Shown: positions 1-6,788 of the stretch, one piece after another | Position numbering within the stretch: the first letter of the stretch is position 1 | Layout of the letters: every line of letters starts with the position of its first letter | NCBI GenBank assembly: GCA_041584055.1 | Contig: JBFHER010000110.1 | Span: 1 to 11,776, forward strand | Origin: JBFHER01 sp041584055 | GTDB lineage: Bacteria > Bacteroidota > Bacteroidia > Bacteroidales > UBA5342 | Reading direction: 5' to 3' | DNA: 11,776 nt | Position numbers and translations under genes: made by a program | The notes under the pieces: generated by a model | Told to the model about the DNA's origin: nothing | The model's input: the letters and a program-made list of their open reading frames with translations, nothing else | The model's database searches: none

Positions 1-26
1 AGAGTGAATTTATCATCCCATTTATC

Positions 27-51
27 AAAACATGTTGTACAACAATGTTTT
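27..51. repeat. AT-rich imperfect palindrome
   Basis: The core TGTTGTACAACA (33-44) is a perfect 12-bp palindrome. It extends outward on both sides as AAAACA and ATGTTTT with a single extra A on the right. An alternative pairing, CAATG (43-47) with CATTG (56-60), overlaps it. It could be an operator for a dimeric regulator or a weak terminator for a gene to the left, but neither neighbour that would decide this is visible. Confidence 0.4.
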
Positions 52-130
52 AGAGCATTGTTTTGGTGTTTTGCCATGGGGATGGATTGCGATTATTTTG
101 ACTCTCCAGATGTGAATTGAGACAAAGAGT

Positions 131-215
131 GGAAATTTCCTCCCAAAATGAATTTCTCCCCTCTCCACCGCGCCTTATTAGGCACGGAAGGAGAGGGGCC
201 GGGGGTGAGGCCGCA
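131..215. repeat. Interspersed palindromic repeat, copy A
   Basis: The left arm CCCCTCTCC (158-166) is the exact reverse complement of GGAGAGGGG (190-198). Inside it CCGCGCC (168-174) and GGCACGG (181-187) pair with one mismatch around a TTATTA-like loop. The right arm is followed by CCGGGGGTGAGGCC and the left arm is preceded by AATTTCCTCCCAAAATGAATTT; both flanks recur in the other copies. This is a small non-coding repeat that forms a long hairpin, of a type scattered through many Bacteroidota genomes. Its origin and function are unknown; it has no coding capacity of its own. Confidence 0.8.
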
Positions 216-359
216 CACGGTCATAATTTAATCACTGATTAAAATAATTCCATTTAACCCTAACCACCTAATAACTAGCACGTCAGGGTTGTACTGGTGA
301 ATATATTCTTTAAAGCAAGTACAGGGCTTAACCCCTGATATGCATCGTGACAAAAAAGC

Positions 360-400
360 AGAATTTCCTCCGCCAAATGAATTCCTCCCCTCTCTAATCC
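360..400. repeat. Half copy (left arm only) of the palindromic repeat, copy B
   Basis: Positions 361-394 match the left flank and arm of copy A (133-164) with a few differences: an AATTTCCTCC block, then AAATGAATT, then CCTCCCCTCTC. The matching right arm GGAGAGGGGCCGGGGGTGAGG is absent after it; the sequence runs instead into unrelated bases and then copy C. The 9-mer ATATGCATC occurs on both sides, at 338-346 and 402-410. It is best read as a truncated or decayed copy. Confidence 0.65.
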
Positions 401-431
401 AATATGCATCCAAACAAAGAAGGCATCTACA

Positions 432-508
432 CCCCATAAATGAATTTCTCCCCTCTCCATTCCGCAAATTTTTGCGGAATGGAGAGGGGCCGGGGGTGAG
501 GCCCCCAA
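432..508. repeat. Interspersed palindromic repeat, copy C, perfect 19-bp stem
   Basis: Positions 450-468 (CCCCTCTCCATTCCGCAAA) are the exact reverse complement of 471-489, separated by only TT, so the unit is an almost uninterrupted 40-base palindrome. The right arm continues as CCGGGGGTGAGGC, as in copy A, and GGGGG (492-496) with CCCCC (502-506) could form a second small hairpin. The outer 9 bp and the asymmetric tail are shared with copy A, while the inner 10 bp differ and yet are perfectly paired. There is no T-run after it, so it is not a classical terminator. Confidence 0.85.
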
Positions 509-619
509 CCGCGCGCTTGAAATGGAACAACATCCACGATCGTCCTCTGATAATTTTACAATTCGCTCATTAATTGCGTAAAAAACGTAAAAACATGAAT
601 ATCTATCGTTGGAAAAAAA

Positions 620-627
620 TAAATTTG
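620..627 (+). promoter_or_regulatory. Possible -7 promoter element of porW
   Basis: TAAATTTG fits the Bacteroidota -7 consensus TAnnTTTG exactly. It would place transcription initiation near 634 and leave a leader of about 36 nt before the porW start. I see no TTTG 19-21 nt upstream, so the -33 half is missing or degenerate, and such an AT-rich motif can occur by chance. Confidence 0.35.
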
Positions 628-669
628 CAAATATTCTGTTATCTATTCATGTAAACGAAAACATCAATT

Positions 670-3381
670 TTGAAAAAAGGATCCTTACAATATATTTCAG
701 CACTCCTCTTACTTCTTTTGATAGTGGGTTGTTCAACACAAAAAAACACCCGGATGTCACGAAGTTATCATGCTATGACGGCACGTTACAATATCTTTTT
801 TAACGGGGATGAAGCGTTTCAGAAAGGGGTTGAGAAGGTTGAGTCTTCGTTGGTGGACGATTATTCACGCATCTTACCTCTATTTTATTACAGTGTGCAT
901 GACAACCTGAAGAAAACGGCTTCAGAAATGGATCGTACCATCGAGAAATCAAAAAAGGTGATCCGTAAACACTCGATTCGTACAAAACCAACGTTTGATA
1001 TGAAAAAATCAAACGATCCAAGGTATCGAAAATGGTATCAACAGGAAGAGTTTAACGTAATGGTGGATGATGCCTACATGCGCATGGGCCAGGCACATTT
1101 CTACAAAGGAGAATTCCTTGAGTCGCTCGGGGTGTTTTCTTATATTTCACGTCATTTCCCAAAAACGAACGCCCGCTACGAAGCAATGTTGTGGATGGCA
1201 CGTGCTTATGCTGAGATGAACTGGTTGTATGAAGCAGAAGATATTTTAAAAAAGGCGAACGATGATGATTTTCCAAAGCATCTTTATGGTGATTTTGCCG
1301 CAATCAATGCAGATGTTTACCTAAAGCGGGAATTGTACAAAGAGGCCATACCTTACTTACAGGAAGCCATCGACCTGCAAAAAGATAAAAAATTGTTGCG
1401 CCGTTTCACCTACGTTTTGGCACAGCTTTATCAGGCATCAGAAAATTTTGAAAATGCGGTTGCCACGTATCAAAAGGTGCTGAAAATGAATCCATCCTAT
1501 GATATGGACTTTAATGCCCGTATCCGATTAACAGAGGTGTTCCAGGGTGAAGGCAACTCCGAAGGCATTAAAAAGGAGCTTCGTAAGATGCTAAAAGATG
1601 AAAAGAACAAAGATTACCTTGATCAAATCTATTATGCGATTGGAAATATTGACCTGGCCAATGATAACATAGAAGCTGCAATCGAAAATTACGATCTTTC
1701 AGTTGCTAACAGCACCACAAATAAGATTCAGAAGGGACTCTCACAGGTGACCGTTGCCGATCTTCATTTTACCCGCGCGAATTATCGTGCAGCACAACCT
1801 TATTACGCCGGCGCAGCAGAAGCTTTTGGAGAAGATTATCCCGGCGTTGAAAAAATTCGGGCACTTGCCAAGGTACTGGGAGAAATGGCTGACCATTTTC
1901 AAACCATCGAAGTGCAGGATAGTTTGCAAAAGGTAGCGAACCTGTCAGAAGGAGAAAGAGATGCACTTATCACGAAGATCATCGAAAACGTCATTGAAGA
2001 AGAAAAGAAAAAAGAAGAAGCCCTTGCCAGTGGCACGGTTGAACGCCCATCCGGCAGTGAATGGTACTTTTATAATACCCGTCTCGTATCCAAAGGTTTG
2101 GATGAATTTAAACGAAACTGGGGGGAGCGTGCACTGGAAGACCATTGGCGACGCAGCACAAAAATAACAATGGGGTTTGCTGATGCCAATGCCGACTTAG
2201 GCAGAGAAGAAGAGGTCAGGGATTCATTAAACAATAAAATGCCTGAATACTACATTCAAAATATTCCGGTCACGCTTGAAATGAAAGCAGCATCTGATCG
2301 GAAAATTGGGAATGCTTATCTTGGTTTGGCGGATATCTTTAAAAATGACTTAAATGATTATGAAGAATCAGCGAAATATTACAATCTATACCTGAGAAGT
2401 TACCCGGAAACTGAAAATGCACTGGAAGCACTTTTTGGATTGTATCAGGTTTATTTGAAAAATGGGGATTCACAAATGGCAGACAATGTGAAACGTCAAA
2501 TCATTAGTGGACACCCCAAAAGCAGTTATGCGATTATTCTTTCGGATCCTGATTTTGCAAAAAAGCTTGAATTGGCAAAGCAGGATCAGGACTCTGTTTA
2601 CGAAGCGAGTTACAAAGCGTATCTGAAGGGAGATTTTAACACCATTCATCGCAATTACTCGTACATTGAAAATACATACCCGGATTCAAAACTGTTGCCT
2701 AATTTCCTTTTCCTGCGCGCGCTTTCAATCGGAGCCACAGGAACGGAAGACGAGTTTAAGACAGCACTTCAGAACTTATCCTCAAAGTATCCCGACAATC
2801 AGGTTTCACTTCAGGCAAATAACCTTATTAAACAACTTGAGTCAGGAAAAATACTGTCAGGATCACAAACAACCATGGCAGGTCTGCTCGAAAAAAGGGA
2901 TAACTTGTTGAGCCAGTTTAACATTCAGGCCCTTGAAGAAATTGATGAAACCACTGAAAAAACGAACCAACTCTATCTACAGGATACAGAAGCCAGGCAT
3001 TATTTTGTGCTGATGATTCCCATTGAAAAGGTGGATAAAGATCAGTTGCTCTATGACATTGCACGTTTTAACTTCACCAAGTTTCTCATTAAAGACTTTG
3101 ACTTAACCTGGGCGGAAATGAATTCAGACACGGCGTTTCTGGTTGTCAATGGATTTAATGGCATTGATGAAGGATTATGGTATCAACGAACCTTTATGCT
3201 GGATGAGGGAATCTACAAGATCCTGAGCACGATCGCTTACCAACGATACGTCATTACAGATCGAAATTTCAGAGCATTGTTGACTTCCCTTAAGTTTAAA
3301 AAATACCTTGATTTCTATAACATGTACTATCGTCCGCTTGAGGGAACCATTAAGGATCCCAATGCCGAAGATGATAGTTAA
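670..3381 (+). CDS. porW: Type IX secretion system lipoprotein PorW/SprE
   Basis: 903-residue TPR lipoprotein of the T9SS, the Bacteroidota machine that exports adhesins, enzymes and gliding motility proteins across the outer membrane. Residues 1-21 form a lipoprotein signal: two lysines, a run of leucines and the lipobox IVGC with Cys21. After it comes the family-typical stretch TARYNIFFNGDEAFQKG. TPR-like helical pairs fill about 129-385, a charged segment (EEEKKKEE) lies near 443-451, and further TPR-like blocks lie at about 540-630 and 643-725. A non-TPR C-terminal domain follows at about 776-893. The length suits SprE of Flavobacterium rather than the shorter Porphyromonas PorW. The start is TTG at 670: an in-frame TAA at 652-654 excludes anything longer except a rare ATT, and an internal start would lose the signal. 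Family members are needed for secretion and gliding and are thought to link the PorKN ring to the outer-membrane translocon. The following gene, porX, supports the call. Confidence 0.88.
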   Translation: MKKGSLQYISALLLLLLIVGCSTQKNTRMSRSYHAMTARYNIFFNGDEAFQKGVEKVESSLVDDYSRILPLFYYSVHDNLKKTASEMDRTIEKSKKVIRKHSIRTKPTFDMKKSNDPRYRKWYQQEEFNVMVDDAYMRMGQAHFYKGEFLESLGVFSYISRHFPKTNARYEAMLWMARAYAEMNWLYEAEDILKKANDDDFPKHLYGDFAAINADVYLKRELYKEAIPYLQEAIDLQKDKKLLRRFTYVLAQLYQASENFENAVATYQKVLKMNPSYDMDFNARIRLTEVFQGEGNSEGIKKELRKMLKDEKNKDYLDQIYYAIGNIDLANDNIEAAIENYDLSVANSTTNKIQKGLSQVTVADLHFTRANYRAAQPYYAGAAEAFGEDYPGVEKIRALAKVLGEMADHFQTIEVQDSLQKVANLSEGERDALITKIIENVIEEEKKKEEALASGTVERPSGSEWYFYNTRLVSKGLDEFKRNWGERALEDHWRRSTKITMGFADANADLGREEEVRDSLNNKMPEYYIQNIPVTLEMKAASDRKIGNAYLGLADIFKNDLNDYEESAKYYNLYLRSYPETENALEALFGLYQVYLKNGDSQMADNVKRQIISGHPKSSYAIILSDPDFAKKLELAKQDQDSVYEASYKAYLKGDFNTIHRNYSYIENTYPDSKLLPNFLFLRALSIGATGTEDEFKTALQNLSSKYPDNQVSLQANNLIKQLESGKILSGSQTTMAGLLEKRDNLLSQFNIQALEEIDETTEKTNQLYLQDTEARHYFVLMIPIEKVDKDQLLYDIARFNFTKFLIKDFDLTWAEMNSDTAFLVVNGFNGIDEGLWYQRTFMLDEGIYKILSTIAYQRYVITDRNFRALLTSLKFKKYLDFYNMYYRPLEGTIKDPNAEDDS

Positions 3382-3513
3382 CTCAAACGTGATCCTGCGC
3401 CAGGCTAAAGCTTAAGGCGGCATGCAGTTAGAATGGGGAGAAAAAGAGTGAAGCAATGCAGCGATGGGATTATGGAAATTATAAAAGTGATATTAACAAA
3501 TTAAAAACGAAGA

Positions 3514-5067
3514 ATGGAGAATATTAAGATTCTGTGGGCAGATGATGAAATAGATTTGTTAAAACCACATGTGATGTTCCTTGAGAGCAGGGGCTATGAG
3601 GTTGTAACCGTAACAAGTGGGGAGGATGCGCTTGATGAGTGCGAAACACAGAACTTTGATATCATCTTTCTGGATGAAAACATGCCTGGATTGAATGGCT
3701 TGCAAACCCTGGAGAAGGTGAAGCAAATTGATCCGGGTGTGCCTGTGGTAATGGTCACCAAAAGCGAAGAAGAAAATATCATGGATGAGGCCATTGGTGG
3801 CAACATTGCAGACTACCTTATCAAACCGGTGAATCCAAATCAGATATTACTGTCCATAAAAAAACACGTCCAAAGCAGAGAAATCCGATCCCGGAAAGTG
3901 ACCTCTGATTACCAGTCTGCTTTTGGACAGCTCAGCTTAGAAATAAATGATTCATTTAGCTGGGAAGACTGGATTGAAGTATACCGCAAGCTTGTACACT
4001 GGGAGTTAGATCTAAATGAGTCTGACACGCCCATGAAGGAAGTTTTGCAAATGCAAAAGACCGAGGCACAAAACATGTTCTGCAAGTTTATCAGCAAGAA
4101 TTATATGTCATGGTTCGACAAAGACTGCAACGATAAACCCATGCTTTCTCCTGATATATTCAAAGACAAGGTTTTTCCGTTACTGGATCAGGGAAAAAAG
4201 GTGTTTTTGATTGTTGTGGATAATTTGAGGTATGACCAATGGCGGGAAATAAGAAAAATACTGAGCGAGTATTACGCGTTTGATTCGGAAGATCTCTATT
4301 ATTCAATCCTGCCAACGGCAACTCAGTATGCCAGAAATGCGATCTTTTCCGGTTTGATGCCTAAACAAATTAAAGAAATGTACCCTCAGTTTTGGGTTGA
4401 TGAGGATGAAGAAGAAGGCAAGAATAAATTTGAACAGGAATTGATACAAACCCAATTGGATCGGTTCAGAAAAAAATACACTTTTAGCTACCATAAAATT
4501 TTAAACTCAGCACAGGGCACAAAGCTCATCGACAACTTACAAAATATCACACATCACCCCTTGAATGTTGTTGTATTGAATTTTATTGATATGCTTTCGC
4601 ACAGTCGGACAGAATCAAAAACCATCCGTGAGCTGGCGTCCGATGAATCTGCTTACCGTTCTCTGGCATTGTCGTGGTTTCAGCATTCGTCAACAATCAC
4701 ACTGTTCAAAGAACTGGCTGAACAAGATTATAAAATCGTTTTAACAACAGATCATGGATCCATACGCGTAAAAGATCCTGTTAAGGTTGTGGGTGACAGA
4801 CAGACAAATACGAACCTCAGGTATAAAACCGGAAAGAATCTTGCCTACAATAGAAAAGAACTGTATGATGTTGCCCATCCGGAACAAATTCAACTTCCAA
4901 CCATGAATATCAGTTCTAAATATGTATTTGCCTATAACCATGACTTCATTGCGTATCCAAACAATTACAATCATTACGTAGGCTATTATCGCGACACATT
5001 TCAACATGGAGGAATCAGCATGGAGGAGATGCTCATTCCATTATCTGTATTAAATCCAAAAAAATAA
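3514..5067 (+). CDS. porX: T9SS response regulator PorX (receiver plus PglZ domain)
   Basis: 517-residue cytoplasmic regulator. Residues 1-120 are a CheY-like receiver: acidic pair D10-D11, phospho-acceptor D54 (IIFLDENMPG), T82 and K104 (LIKP). A helical linker runs to about 205. From about 210 onward is a PglZ domain of the alkaline phosphatase superfamily with its metal and catalytic positions in place: D236 (IVVDN), T270 (PTATQYAR), D359 and H363 (IDMLSH), D413-H414 (TTDHG) and H498 (FQHGG). This architecture is that of PorX, which acts with the histidine kinase PorY and, in Porphyromonas, the sigma factor SigP, and contacts the T9SS motor protein PorL. The PglZ part has been reported to be a zinc-dependent phosphodiesterase on short oligonucleotides. 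All key residues being present, both domains are probably active here. It starts at ATG 3514 without a Shine-Dalgarno sequence, lies 132 nt after porW and is followed after 6 nt by tsaE. No porY kinase lies in the window. Confidence 0.93.
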   Translation: MENIKILWADDEIDLLKPHVMFLESRGYEVVTVTSGEDALDECETQNFDIIFLDENMPGLNGLQTLEKVKQIDPGVPVVMVTKSEEENIMDEAIGGNIADYLIKPVNPNQILLSIKKHVQSREIRSRKVTSDYQSAFGQLSLEINDSFSWEDWIEVYRKLVHWELDLNESDTPMKEVLQMQKTEAQNMFCKFISKNYMSWFDKDCNDKPMLSPDIFKDKVFPLLDQGKKVFLIVVDNLRYDQWREIRKILSEYYAFDSEDLYYSILPTATQYARNAIFSGLMPKQIKEMYPQFWVDEDEEEGKNKFEQELIQTQLDRFRKKYTFSYHKILNSAQGTKLIDNLQNITHHPLNVVVLNFIDMLSHSRTESKTIRELASDESAYRSLALSWFQHSSTITLFKELAEQDYKIVLTTDHGSIRVKDPVKVVGDRQTNTNLRYKTGKNLAYNRKELYDVAHPEQIQLPTMNISSKYVFAYNHDFIAYPNNYNHYVGYYRDTFQHGGISMEEMLIPLSVLNPKK

Positions 5068-5073
5068 TTTAAA

Positions 5074-5484
5074 GTGCCACAATTAAAAATAAAATCCTTA
5101 GCAACCATTGGCGAAACAGCCGCTGAGTTTCTGACGCTTACAGATCATCGCATATGGGCTTTTTATGGTTCCATGGGTGCTGGTAAAACCACATTTATTA
5201 AGGCATTGTGCAAAGAAATGAAGGTGATAGATACCGTTAACAGTCCCACTTTTGCCATTGTAAACGAGTACCGCACTGAAACGGAAGATACAGTGTATCA
5301 TTTCGATTTTTACAGGATTAATAAACTGGATGAAGCCTACGATTTTGGTTATGAAGATTATTTCTACAGTGGCAATGTATGCATGGTGGAATGGCCCGAA
5401 TTAATTGAACCTATTCTTCCAGAAGATACATTAAAAATAACAATTCAAGCAAATCCGGATGGATCCAGATCTATCAACTTTTAA
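5074..5484 (+). CDS. tsaE: tRNA t6A37 biosynthesis ATPase TsaE
   Basis: 136-residue P-loop ATPase, the usual length for the family. TsaE works with TsaB and TsaD (and TsaC) in the cytoplasm to make N6-threonylcarbamoyladenosine at position 37 of tRNAs that read ANN codons; its ATPase activity resets the TsaBD complex. Visible motifs are the Walker A loop GSMGAGKTT (32-40), the SPTF block (57-60) followed by VNEY, the HFDFYR block with D78 (76-81), and the C-terminal VEWPE block (105-109) with the family tryptophan W107. The start is GTG at 5074, 6 nt after the porX stop; no better in-frame start precedes the Walker A loop with enough residues. The next gene starts 3 nt after its stop, so the three genes are almost certainly co-transcribed. 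Its job has no known link with type IX secretion. Confidence 0.93.
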   Translation: MPQLKIKSLATIGETAAEFLTLTDHRIWAFYGSMGAGKTTFIKALCKEMKVIDTVNSPTFAIVNEYRTETEDTVYHFDFYRINKLDEAYDFGYEDYFYSGNVCMVEWPELIEPILPEDTLKITIQANPDGSRSINF

Positions 5485-5487
5485 TCT

Positions 5488-6711
5488 ATGACCAAACAAA
5501 TAATTCTATTAATAGTCCTGTCAGCCATCATTTTTTCTTGTGGAAAAACACCACAAATCTCAAGAGAGGAAGTACCTGCTGAGGACACTACAGAAGTGAT
5601 TGTAAATTATAAATTTGGCGTCCCTGTGGACTCTTTTTTTATTGTAGGGGGAACGGTAAGGCGAAATCAGTTTTTGAGCAATATCCTCAGTGGCTTTGAT
5701 GTGAGTTATGGCACCATTGATTACATCGCCCGGTCGCTGAAAGATACCTTCGACGTCAGAAAAATAAAAGTAGGCAACCCCTTTTCAGCATTTCTCACCA
5801 ATGATTCGGTTCCAAAACTCGCATACTTTGTATATGAGATCTCTTTGGTAGACTATGTTGTTTACGATTTTACTGACACAGTGGTAACTGCTACCAGGGG
5901 GGCAAAAGAAACATATACAGTTCATAAGGAAATAAAGGGTACCATTACATCTTCACTTTGGAATGCGATGAAAGAAAACAATGCAAATCCGTTTTTAGCC
6001 ATTGAGCTTTCTGAGATTTTTCAGTGGACGGTTGACTTTTTTGGAATTGCAAAAGGAGATGCGTTTAAAGTGATGTATTCTGAATCCTATGTGGATTCAA
6101 CTTCCCTTGGAATCGATTCCATTTATGGTGTATGGTTTAGGCATCTTAAACAGCCCTATTACGCCATCCCTTTTGTTCAGAACGAACAACGCCATTTCTT
6201 TGATCAGGATGGTAACAGTTTGCGAAAAGCCTTTTTAAAGGCACCATTGCGTTATTCAAGAATCAGTTCCGGGTTTTCAAATAGCCGTTATCATCCCATC
6301 TTAAAATATTACCGCCCCCACCATGGTGTTGATTATGCAGCACCTAGCGGAACACCAGTACATACCATCGGAGATGGAACAATCATTAAACGTGGGTATC
6401 AAAAAAATGGCGGTGGCAACTATCTCAGCATTAAACACAATTCTGTGTATTCTACCACTTACATGCACTTAAAGGGTTTTGCAAAAAACATGTATGTTGG
6501 CAAACGTGTCACGCAAGGACAAACCATCGGTTATGTTGGATCCACCGGCAGCTCTACAGGCCCACATCTCGACTTTCGTGTTTACCGCAACGGAAGTGCG
6601 ATCAATCCTTTAAAAATAAAAGCTCCTCCGGTAGAACCAATTTTAAAAGAAAACAAAGATTCTTTCGAAATCGTAAAGGAACTGATTATTCGAAAGCTGG
6701 ATGCTATTTAA
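5488..6711 (+). CDS. M23-family peptidase-like lipoprotein with HxD in place of HxH
   Basis: 407 residues. A hydrophobic signal ends in the lipobox-like IFSC with Cys18, predicting a lipid-anchored envelope protein. Residues about 30-250 form an N-terminal region of the kind found in long Bacteroidota M23 proteins: LysM-like or OapA-like parts may be present but I cannot assign them firmly. The M23 (LytM-type) domain covers about 255-375: H278 and D282 (HHGVDYAAPSGTPV) fit the first zinc ligands, and H327 (YMHL) fits the catalytic histidine. The last motif reads GPHLDF (H360-L-D362), where most M23 enzymes have GPHLHF, so the third zinc ligand would be Asp rather than His. Active members cut peptide cross-links of peptidoglycan; some lacking ligands instead activate amidases. 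It is the last gene of the porX-tsaE operon and converges with uxs. Activity is uncertain; family membership is firm. Confidence 0.85.
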   Translation: MTKQIILLIVLSAIIFSCGKTPQISREEVPAEDTTEVIVNYKFGVPVDSFFIVGGTVRRNQFLSNILSGFDVSYGTIDYIARSLKDTFDVRKIKVGNPFSAFLTNDSVPKLAYFVYEISLVDYVVYDFTDTVVTATRGAKETYTVHKEIKGTITSSLWNAMKENNANPFLAIELSEIFQWTVDFFGIAKGDAFKVMYSESYVDSTSLGIDSIYGVWFRHLKQPYYAIPFVQNEQRHFFDQDGNSLRKAFLKAPLRYSRISSGFSNSRYHPILKYYRPHHGVDYAAPSGTPVHTIGDGTIIKRGYQKNGGGNYLSIKHNSVYSTTYMHLKGFAKNMYVGKRVTQGQTIGYVGSTGSSTGPHLDFRVYRNGSAINPLKIKAPPVEPILKENKDSFEIVKELIIRKLDAI

Positions 6712-6788
6712 CCCGGAAGTGTGCATACGGTCAAGACTGACAGCCCATGTTATTGCGGGTGCGGTCATGTTGATATTTATTTAAGCGA
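6712..6788. other. Convergent intergenic region between the M23 gene and uxs
   Basis: These 77 bases separate two converging genes and must hold both transcript ends unless transcription overlaps. I find only weak pairings (for example CCC at 6744-6746 with GGG at 6757-6759) and no hairpin followed by a T-run on either strand. No intrinsic terminator can be supported. Confidence 0.4.

Larger units (their letters stand above)
1..669. other. Gene-free region with repeats upstream of porW
   Basis: No convincing gene lies in these 669 bases. The short open frames here run through palindromic repeats and show no protein-family resemblance; the repeat read on the - strand gives the phrase LTPGPSP, a familiar source of false gene calls. 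Frame 1 is open from the left edge to a TGA at 118-120 (39 codons). It could be the tail of a gene lying mostly outside the window, but its protein is not recognisable and a run this short is expected by chance. The region holds a short palindrome (27-51), three copies or part copies of a GC-rich interspersed repeat (131-215, 360-400, 432-508) and, at its right end, the likely promoter of porW. Confidence 0.7.

Noticed and set aside
1..120. Open frame from the left edge to TGA at 118-120
   Set aside because: 39 codons without a recognisable pattern; such a run is common by chance and another frame stays open to 51 as well. Kept only as a remark in the region entry.
131..508. CRISPR array
   Set aside because: The repeats are palindromic, unevenly spaced and differ inside the unit; there are no uniform spacers and no cas genes.
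228..533. Open frame of 101 codons on the - strand in the region before porW, and overlapping frames of 77 codons on both strands
   Set aside because: They run through the palindromic repeats; the translated LTPGPSP-type phrase is repeat sequence, and no protein family is recognisable.
609..803. Open frame of 64 codons on the + strand overlapping the start of porW
   Set aside because: It lies in another frame across the porW signal peptide region, which has a clear lipobox and family-typical sequence; no family match.
3395..3427. Possible hairpin after porW (CTGC-GCC against GGC-AT-GCAG)
   Set aside because: Only 7 interrupted pairs with a 17-nt loop and no following T-run, so a terminator cannot be supported.
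3433..3504. 23-codon frame (MGRKRVKQ...) in the gap between porW and porX
   Set aside because: Too short, no ribosome-binding signal and no known leader-peptide pattern; it may be chance in an A-rich spacer.
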